Assembly (NCBI GenBank): GCA_036939975.1
Contig: JALLPB010001873.1
Coordinates: forward strand, 1 to 13,813
From: Cyclostephanos tholiformis
Lineage: Eukaryota > Bacillariophyta > Thalassiosirophyceae > Thalassiosirales > Thalassiosiraceae
Length of the DNA: 13,813 nt
Direction: 5' to 3'
Of the stretch, positions 7,852-13,813 are shown piece after piece. Positions within the stretch are counted from its first letter, which is position 1, and each line of letters starts with the position of its first letter. The notes under the pieces are model-generated. The model did no database searches and was not told the DNA's origin. It worked only from the letters and a program-made list of their open reading frames with translations. Position numbers and translations under genes: made by a program.

Positions 7852-9969
7852 CTATCCACAATGCTCCACCCGATGCGCCCCAAAGCATGCCGAGCACAGA
7901 TCAAGTGAAGGATCACATGAACAATAGTCCCGTGTATCCTTGCGGCACCAAGTGCAAGGGCGGGCGAGATATACCGTCCTCACTCGCTTGAACGCGCGAC
8001 GATCGGGATCGTATTTTCCCTCGTGCTTGCCCCTCTTCTTGAGGACATGGGGGGTGTTTGAGACCCTCCGAGGGCGAATCGGAGAGTTGGGAGCCTCCCC
8101 GTATGCGTTCAGTTTGTTTTCCAACATCAGTTTTGCGAGTGCCCTCCGAAACTCGAGCACCGGCTCAGCCGATTGCTTCTTAGCACGGGCCCGAGCCATC
8201 CCAGCATTAACCTCTGCAATGGACAAGAGGAAGGTGAACTGACGATTTGCCCACCATTTGGTCTTCCACGCACTCTCCAATGAAATAGGAGCGTGGCGAC
8301 GTTTGTTGACGTCGTCCACCCAATGCTTCCCCCTGTTGTGTCGAGAGAACGGCTCGGCATATTTAAAGGTTTTCCACTGACCGTTCACCTGTCGCCAGGT
8401 GGGGTGGTCCTGGATCTCATCCAGAACTCCATGCGTCGACATAATCTTCGTCACCCAATCTGCATCCTTGCAACAATGAACGAGGAAACGTGTTCCGTTA
8501 ATCTCCTGCACGTACGTTTTGGTCTCACCTAGACTCTTCCCCGCCATGTGTTGGTCAATGAAGTCCCCCGGGACATGCTTTGGCCAGTACCTCCTTTTCT
8601 TGATGAGGAACTGGCCGTAAACCCCCTTCTCGTGAAGCGCCGTCACACCTTCCGCCACGCAAAAGCCGCTATCCCCCGTCACCACCTTTCCCGTCCGGTG
8701 AATCGGCGCAGTCATGTCGAGCAGGAGCTCAACCGTCTTTGTATACCCCTCGTTCTCCCACTGTGTCGGATATGCCCACCTTCCGTTCGGCAACTTCGGC
8801 CGATCCTTTCCCTCGACCAATCGAATCCTCCACATGATCGGATTGTGGCCTTGCTCGTCCCCATCTGCGATCGAATGATATTCGTTCCCAAATGGCCACG
8901 GCTTTCGGGGACAGACCATGAATCCCGGGCAGAACTTGTTCAGCCAGCTGTTCATGGATTCGTCGAGGCAGCTGATCCACGTGGGCGAGTACTCCCTCTC
9001 GTAGTGATCATTGAATGCGTCGATCACCTGTCGTACCTCGTGAAACTTGTCAACGAAGAGCAACGGTTCAGCTTTGTCCGTGTATCGGAGGGCACCCGTG
9101 ATGTCCATGAACCGATTCCTTGTCATGAACGCATTCAATCGAAAGGGAGCCCCCTTGAACATGTCAATCGGAGCCGACGACCACCATTCGTCACGTTCAC
9201 CGGTGACCTGAAAACATGCCATGAAGAATATGCAACCGAGCCAGACGTAGAACTCGGAGAGGTTGATCGGCGTTCCAAGGTGCCTGTTTGTCTGGGGGAT
9301 GATGACATCGAGGAGGAACTGCTCTGGGAAACACATCCGGAATAGGTCGAGCTCGTTCATCTCGGCAATGATCTCCCATCGATGCGAGGTAAACTTGCCC
9401 TTCGAGTTGCTGACGTTGGTCATCCGCCTGGGGCATATAGTGGGCTTTTCGAACCACCCATTGCCCGGATTCATCGCGGTGTTATCCGAATTTTCTGGGG
9501 CCGGCTCGTTGTCATCGTCCACTTCAATTCCCTGGCGCCGAAGATCATCGACGTTGACTCCGTCATCACCAACGTTGGGAACAACATCACGGCCAGCAAT
9601 CCGGAGAGGATCAGCTTCAGCGGCCACAGCAGCAGCCGGTCGTTGATGTCGTCGCGACCGGGGTCCGCGATTCAGCTCTCCCGGAAATGGCGTTTCGGGG
9701 GCTGAAGTCACCGAGAAGTTAAACTTCACGATGTGGAACTCCGTTCCATCGTCGATTTCGGGGATGCGAACAATGTAGCACCACTGCTCTCTTCGATTGA
9801 CGATCCTCTTGCCCTCGCCGATGACAAGCACTCTCGTCAGTTCGCGCTTATCATCGTTGGGCCATTGCTCCCTTATTTTTGCACTAGGGTGGAAGAATCG
9901 GTATTCGAAGAACTTTATCAAAAGTTTGCCTCTTCCTTGGTGTGGAAGACCCCATTTGATGTATGTCAT
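7852..9969 (-). CDS. piggyBac-like transposase (DDE_Tnp_1_7 type), N-terminus fused to retrotransposon sequence
   Basis: The ORF is 705 aa. Residues ~24-90 form a small N-terminal module (FFHPSAKIREQW, VNRREQWCYIVRIPEID) typical of algal piggyBac-like proteins as I recall them. An acidic and Ala-rich linker spans ~100-165. The transposase core covers ~205-590. The probable catalytic aspartates are D336 in SWISCLDESMNSW, D433 in VVTGDSGFCV and D552 or D553 in KHWVDDVNKRRHAP, so the DDD set looks complete. The C-terminus (672-704) is a Cys-rich zinc-binding segment, CTWCRKDTRDYCSCDP and onward, as in other piggyBac transposases. piggyBac enzymes cut and paste at TTAA sites. No flanking terminal repeats or TTAA duplication could be identified. 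Residues 1-23 read through a decayed retroviral-type protease gene, so transposase homology starts near 9900. The in-frame start may be an accident of that junction. Confidence 0.88.
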   Translation of the reverse strand: MTYIKWGLPHQGRGKLLIKFFEYRFFHPSAKIREQWPNDDKRELTRVLVIGEGKRIVNRREQWCYIVRIPEIDDGTEFHIVKFNFSVTSAPETPFPGELNRGPRSRRHQRPAAAVAAEADPLRIAGRDVVPNVGDDGVNVDDLRRQGIEVDDDNEPAPENSDNTAMNPGNGWFEKPTICPRRMTNVSNSKGKFTSHRWEIIAEMNELDLFRMCFPEQFLLDVIIPQTNRHLGTPINLSEFYVWLGCIFFMACFQVTGERDEWWSSAPIDMFKGAPFRLNAFMTRNRFMDITGALRYTDKAEPLLFVDKFHEVRQVIDAFNDHYEREYSPTWISCLDESMNSWLNKFCPGFMVCPRKPWPFGNEYHSIADGDEQGHNPIMWRIRLVEGKDRPKLPNGRWAYPTQWENEGYTKTVELLLDMTAPIHRTGKVVTGDSGFCVAEGVTALHEKGVYGQFLIKKRRYWPKHVPGDFIDQHMAGKSLGETKTYVQEINGTRFLVHCCKDADWVTKIMSTHGVLDEIQDHPTWRQVNGQWKTFKYAEPFSRHNRGKHWVDDVNKRRHAPISLESAWKTKWWANRQFTFLLSIAEVNAGMARARAKKQSAEPVLEFRRALAKLMLENKLNAYGEAPNSPIRPRRVSNTPHVLKKRGKHEGKYDPDRRAFKRVRTVYLARPCTWCRKDTRDYCSCDPSLDLCSACFGAHRVEHCG

Positions 9970-10070
9970 GAGAATGGCACCTGCCTAGTCAAGTAGGGAA
10001 ATTGTTTAGGCGTCCCTTTTTTATGAAAAAGGAGGTCACCACCCAAGCCACTATCAAGTAGGACTCAAAT
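9901..10070 (-). pseudogene. Retrotransposon aspartic protease relic
   Basis: In the frame beginning near 10064 the sequence reads VLLDSGLGGDLLFHKKG. This contains the Asp-Ser-Gly active-site signature of retroviral-type aspartic proteases (Asp codon 10055-10053). The frame continues through FPYLTRQVPFS to a TGA at 9968-9966, where a Trp would be expected. After that HTSNGVFHTK follows. A one-base loss near 9933-9940 then moves the rest (GRGKLLIKFFEY) into the frame used by the transposase ORF. The homology stops abruptly at about 9901. It follows the gag relic on the same strand in the normal gag-protease order. The element class is probably Ty3/gypsy-like, but no reverse transcriptase is present to prove it. 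Confidence 0.75.
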
Positions 10071-10085
10071 TAGTTTTTCTTATTC

Positions 10086-10990
10086 CTATTCCAAGTTGGA
10101 ATCACTAGAGCAGCTGTCTTTGTGGTGACATTTCTTCTTTTGTGAGCTTCTCTAGGCCTTCTTGAAAGTTTTCTTGAATTTTGAGAAACGGTCCATAATC
10201 TGCACGAAGTAATTGGAATTTTCTTTCTTACTGCCACCATGGCGTTTCTGTCCAATGGCTGCTTTCCTGCTAAAACCCTTCTTGAGAGTTCCATCTTTCT
10301 TGTACTTGCGGCACTCACCAGTATTATGGGTCATGTGTGCACCCCCATGCTTCTGGCACAGTGCACAGCTTTTCTCAACTCTTGCCTTATTAGGGATTTG
10401 GTTCTCATTGGAATTATTACCCTTGCACTTACCTTTGTCGTGCTTTCTTGTGGCTTTCTCAGAATTTTCATTTGCGGCCTTATCCTTGGCATTGGAATTC
10501 AGTCCTACTTTTCAACATTCTCAAGAATGCCCAATAGCTTCCTAATGCTCTGGGGGAGTGAATCCTGCATAAGATTGTACTGATCCTGCCAAGACTTGGG
10601 GCACAGGCGAAGGAGAAGGGTTGCTAGTTCAGCCTCATTGAAAGCTTGAATGGGCTTAGTTGCAGCAGTTGCACAAGGGTCATAGGTGCAAGGTAGGTGC
10701 GAGAAATAGCCATTGAGCTGTTCTACTCGCTGGAAGAAATACCTTACCGGGACTCTCTGGGGCTTATTTAGCACATTGCTGATGTAGAAGCGCTGCTGCT
10801 TGGCTGCATCATTGGGGAACATGTTGAGAAGGTGATCTTGAATGGACTTCATACTCTTACCATGCACATTCTTGCATTCGTTCCCTTGTAGATCAGTTCA
10901 CGGGGCTGCCGGAGACAATCTTGTCCCAGCAGAATTGGGTGTCTTTGCTAAGAAGGTTTGCATAAAGCGACTTAGCTGGGAATGTCGGCA
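10086..10990 (-). pseudogene. Retrotransposon gag relic with zinc knuckle
   Basis: The gag reads rightmost to leftmost in at least three frame segments. The first, near 10982-10896, is FPAKSLYANLLSKDTQFCW and ends at a TGA (10895-10893). The second, about 10890-10508, contains RFYISNVLNKPQRVPVRYF and LLRLCPKSWQDQYNLM and ends at a TAG (10507-10505) after ILENVEK. A one-base shift then opens the third segment, which has a Lys/Asn-rich linker and a CCHC zinc knuckle (Cys-x2-Cys, then His-x4-Cys, 10367-10311) followed by a basic tail. A TAG at 10154-10152 interrupts the tail. The likely natural stop, after a Ser/Asp-rich end, is TAG at 10088-10086. In such elements the capsid-nucleocapsid polyprotein packages the RNA. 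Frameshifts and stops show this copy is dead. Confidence 0.75.
10311..10367 (-). other. CCHC zinc knuckle of the gag relic
   Basis: The residues CALCQKHGGAHMTHNTGEC give a Cys-x2-Cys pair and a His-x4-Cys pair. The spacing between the pairs is longer than in the classical retroviral knuckle (CX2CX4HX4C). It is the clearest marker that this strand carried a nucleocapsid. Confidence 0.65.
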
Positions 10991-12699
10991 ACATGTCGCC
11001 GATGTGTCACCGACTGTCAAAATGTCAGCAATTTTTGGCCAAAAAGCCTGTTGGTGCCGACACAAAAACTCTTCCAACACAGAATTTTGTGTCACCTTTC
11101 TGGCGACACTCTACCACATACCAAGAAGCTACATATGCACAAACACCCATACCAAGAACCTACATACAAACAAAGATCCAACCCCCTCCCAAAAATTCTG
11201 ATGCAACACACTCACACACCAGCATTCACTCTCACAATTGCTGTTCACAGCACCACCCCCCCCCAGAGCCCCGTGACGGCTCTGCTGGCCCTTGCAACCC
11301 CCCCCAAACTCAATGAATCGTCAAGTTCTTGTGATGATACCGTCAGCTCCCCCCCCGGTGGCTGCATCCACCAACACCAACACGTTCTTTGGGGATATCC
11401 GGCTCCCCTCGCCCCTCCAAAAAACAAAAAAAACATTGACCACCCACCCTACAACTCAAAAATCCCCCACACACAACCCCCATACAACCAACTCCGATCC
11501 TCACGTCGACGGCCGTTTTTTGACAAAGCCACACTTCCCATCGCATGAATATGGTGTGGAGCTCCACCAATGCGGGGGGGAGGGGCCATATGATGATGAT
11601 GATGGGTCAATCAGGGGTGGGTTCTGTTGGTGGCTGGCAATGCCCCAAATCTTACAAATTGCCCCCTCCACCAAAACTGCCAGCACTCCTCTCGCTGGAG
11701 GATTTGCGCTCCCCCTGCGCCCCCCACCGTTTGCCCATCCTATCCTATCTCCCCCTCATTGAGGCTGCTCATTTTTGGTTGGTTGTTGTGTGTTTTTACA
11801 TCATTTTCTGGCCATTGAGGCTCTGATATAATTTTATTTTTATATGTTTTGTCATCTCATTTACCGCCACCAAATGATGGCAAAATGCCCCCCACACACA
11901 TTCTGTCGCAGTCTAGCGCCTTATCCAATGTCCCTCCCACCACCAACACCAACTCTTGATTGGTTGTTGTGTACCCATATTGAGCGGCGGCCACCTACCG
12001 CCATGGCTTCAACCCCCTCTTTCTTATTTTTTGTCGATTATTTCAACTACCGAACCGAAGACACGGCATCCCCCCCACACAATCCACCACGGTTGTGCGT
12101 CCTCCCCGACACTCCCTCCATTGACCAGGCCAACTTTTATTGGATTGTTGTATGTATTTGCAAAATGGTGGCCACCTTTAAGGCCAAGGCACCCCCCTTT
12201 TCCCTCTATTTTTGATCCCTCTCTTTTCGCCCCCCCCAAATGAGCAAACCAATGACAGCAAACGCAAGCCCGATGGCTCATGGCCTGTGCATGGCATTGG
12301 GGAGCCGCGGCGCCATGGTTTAATTGCCCCACTGCTCTAACTACGGAGAGAGAAGAATAAGCCACTGGGTGGCGGCGGCTCGAGCTGGTTGTTTTGTGTG
12401 TTGTGTTGTGTGGTTGTGTTTTAGATGTGAAAGGGGTGCTTCAGGTTCTTTTTACAAAAAAAAAGCAGAAATAAGTTTCATCAAAGTTGATTTGCAACAT
12501 ACGAATCTGTTAGGAATTAGTATTAAAAATAAAAATAATTATGGGACAGTCTGTACGACAGAACGACAATGTTGGTCCTTGGCTGACGTGTTTTTTGGAC
12601 ATGTTGCTGACATGTAGAGCGACATGTTGTAGGGCGACATAAAACATGTCTGTCATTTTGACCCTCAGGACGACATTTCAAAATCCAATATTCCCAGCT
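10991..12699. other. C-rich, low-complexity region without a gene
   Basis: The plus strand is dominated by runs of C and CA-rich words (for example around 11180-11500 and 12060-12240), with G-rich complements on the minus strand. Long open frames here lack stops only because of this composition; their translations are Pro/Thr/His-rich low-complexity strings with no domain. I see no LTR boundary, primer-binding site or structural RNA. A degenerate ~180-bp tandem repeat occupies the centre. ATGTCG/ACATGTCG words cluster at both edges (10984-11030 and 12560-12680). Confidence 0.55.
11700..12240 (+). repeat. Degenerate tandem repeat, three units of about 180 bp
   Basis: A shared word, GGTTGTTGTG or its close variant GGATTGTTGTATG, begins at 11781, 11962 and 12142, giving spacings of 181 and 180 bp. 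About 75 bp before each lies a run of C followed by CAC-type sequence (near 11710, 11888 and 12070). After it, units 2 and 3 share GGCCACCT and then a C-rich to T-rich block ending in TTATTTTT or CTATTTTTG. Unit 1 is the most diverged. Recognition was by eye; the unit ends are arbitrary. Confidence 0.55.
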
Positions 12700-13402
12700 A
12701 GTTTTGACATTCACATCATAAACAATCACAACCAAACCTTCGGGATTGTAGTGAGCCTTGTAGTTGACAAGAAGACTTACCACAGCACCTGCTGCAACAC
12801 CAGATTGTAGCGCTGCATCACCACATTTCTTCATGGCCTTCTTTGCACTTTCTTCTTGCTTCTTGTTTTTCTTTTCCATGGCCAATGTGCGCTTATTTGA
12901 AGTGATGGACATGGGCATAAGGTTCCTTGTCTTCCCCATCATTTACCACAATTGTCTCCTCCTCAATCTTCTTCTTGTTCCTATTGATTTTCTTGATTGC
13001 AGTCTTGCTGAGTTTAAATTGGAGTTGACCTTCATTCACTTCAAGCATATTCCTGTAATACTGCATGACTACTCTACGATAGCCATACCTTTTATGAGCA
13101 ATTCTGGCAATAGAATTTGTGGGAATGAAGCCATATAACTCCAAAACCTTCAGGCATGTGATTGGGCCGCAGTTGAACCCATCATGTTGCTCAATGATAG
13201 GGTCATTGTACACTACCCAAGGCACATACAAGTCATTAAAACATAGCTCAACAATGTGGTCATTACCACTGCCCTTTGTTTCCTCCACATGTACTGTGGC
13301 ATCTAGCTCTTGGTAACCGTACATCTTGAGAGTGTGGACAATATGATGCTGCCAGGTTCTGAGAGGATACTTGAGGCCATCATAGACAATGACAGATTTC
13401 TC
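12700..13402 (-). pseudogene. C48 (Ulp1-like) cysteine protease relic from a mobile element
   Basis: The frame from 13402 reads EKSVIVYDGLKYPLRTW, with the Asp of a Ulp1-type triad at 13381-13379. It then reads QHDGFNCGPITCLKVLELYG, where Gln and the catalytic Cys (codon 13171-13169) have the typical Q-x5-C-G spacing. The catalytic His and everything before it are missing at the right-hand junction. A frame change near 12915-12925 links to MPMSITSNKRTLAMEKKNKKQEE and then GAVVSLLVNYKAHYNPEGL, a C-terminal block that, as I recall, accompanies this protease in algal and protist transposon proteins. Similarity ends near 12700. Ulp1-like proteases are frequent passengers in DNA transposons. This copy is truncated at both ends and frameshifted, so inactive. 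Confidence 0.65.
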
Positions 13403-13813
13403 CTATTGAATGGCTCCGCCGGCAGCATTGGTGGTGCAGCGGAAAGCTTTGGGGACGGCAGCGTTAAGGGCGGCGATGATGGCACGGGTGATGGTGGCCT
13501 GTGATTGGTACGCAATTTTTTGCGCGTCGTAGATGACCTCCGCATCTCGTGTGGCACCAGCAGCAAGGCCAAGGGGACGGTGTTGCCCCAGGTTGGGCGA
13601 GTGGACCCATGGCGATGGTGATTTGAGGGCGTACTCGGCCGGTTGTTCCGTGAGGCCGCGGAAGCCCCATTCCTCCGATTGTGTGGATTGGAGGGTTTCC
13701 AATTTTTCGAAGAGGTCACGTTCGAGGGCGCGAATGTTGGCATGGGACGGGCGGGGGTGCAAGGAAGGTAACGTTCCGATCGCGGCGGTGGCCGTGTCAA
13801 AGTCAATCTCGTA
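13403..13813 (-). CDS. Gag-like retroelement protein, 5' end outside the window, probably a broken copy
   Basis: The frame enters from the window edge (YEIDFDTATAAIGTLPSLHP) and continues for about 136 codons to a TAG at 13405-13403. It includes HPRPSHANIRALERDLFEK, EEWGFRGLTEQPAEYAL and a segment ending in ALNAAVPKAF. From memory this pattern matches the N-terminal part of a gag-like protein common in diatom retrotransposons, where it runs on for several hundred residues. The truncation here coincides with the C48 relic, which continues in the same frame after the stop. It is unlike the gag at 10.1-11.0 kb, so a second element family is present. The protein role would be capsid formation, but I cannot exclude an unrelated hypothetical family. 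Confidence 0.55.
   Translation of the reverse strand, partial: YEIDFDTATAAIGTLPSLHPRPSHANIRALERDLFEKLETLQSTQSEEWGFRGLTEQPAEYALKSPSPWVHSPNLGQHRPLGLAAGATRDAEVIYDAQKIAYQSQATITRAIIAALNAAVPKAFRCTTNAAGGAIQ

Noticed and set aside
8548..9345. 265-codon plus-strand ORF antisense to the transposase
   Set aside because: It is a shadow of the transposase coding strand. It has no recognisable motif, and the minus-strand frame carries all the conserved transposase residues.
10982..11762. 188- and 156-codon Pro/Thr-rich plus-strand ORFs
   Set aside because: They are produced by C-rich low-complexity DNA and overlap each other in different frames. They have no domain, signal peptide or regular repeat.
1..13813. 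CRISPR array, bacterial operon, tRNA or rRNA genes
   Set aside because: No regular short direct repeats with spacers, no ribosome-binding-site-led gene strings and no cloverleaf-like or rRNA-like sequence were seen. Introns and transposon types indicate eukaryotic nuclear DNA.

Overview
This looks like nuclear DNA of a microbial eukaryote, most likely a diatom or another stramenopile. Three things suggest this. One gene is split by five short introns of 74 to 122 nt. The nuclear-type genes carry N-terminal extensions of the kind used for organelle import. The right half is packed with eukaryotic transposon remains: a piggyBac-type transposase, a retrotransposon gag with a zinc knuckle, an aspartic protease and an Ulp1/C48-type protease. 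The resemblance of the gag and protease relics to diatom elements is from memory, not from a search.

Layout. Positions 1-2560 are AT-rich with no recognisable gene, apart from one weak open stretch near 290-628. Positions 2678-4379 (minus strand) hold a six-exon gene for a P-loop protein related to the N-terminal part of phosphotransacetylases (AAA_26/BioD-CobQ type). The reconstructed coding sequence stays in frame across all five introns; one intron has a GC donor and one exon is only 21 nt. Positions 4917-6548 (plus strand) hold an uninterrupted PrmC/HemK release-factor glutamine methyltransferase with a long low-complexity N-terminus. These two genes are divergent, and their shared upstream region contains a 225-bp inverted-repeat element (a MITE).

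Right of 6550 the window is accessory or repetitive. A broken fragment of an Oma1-like M48 metalloprotease lies near 7246-7502. A large, apparently intact piggyBac-like transposase ORF runs from 9969 to 7852 on the minus strand. Its first ~23 codons are not transposase; they read through a decayed retrotransposon aspartic-protease gene. Upstream of it on the same strand are that retrotransposon's protease and gag relics (9901-10990). Next comes a C-rich region with a degenerate ~180-bp tandem repeat (11.70-12.24 kb), then a truncated C48 protease relic (12.70-13.40 kb). The window ends in a second, different gag-like ORF that runs off the edge.

The two host genes probably have organellar roles: the methyltransferase modifies translation release factors, and the P-loop protein has an unknown, probably mitochondrial, role. 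The remainder is nested transposable elements in different stages of decay. I did not find a clear new defence or metabolic system. The most notable structures are the transposase/retrotransposon chimera, the MITE in the divergent promoter, and the GC-AG intron plus micro-exon.
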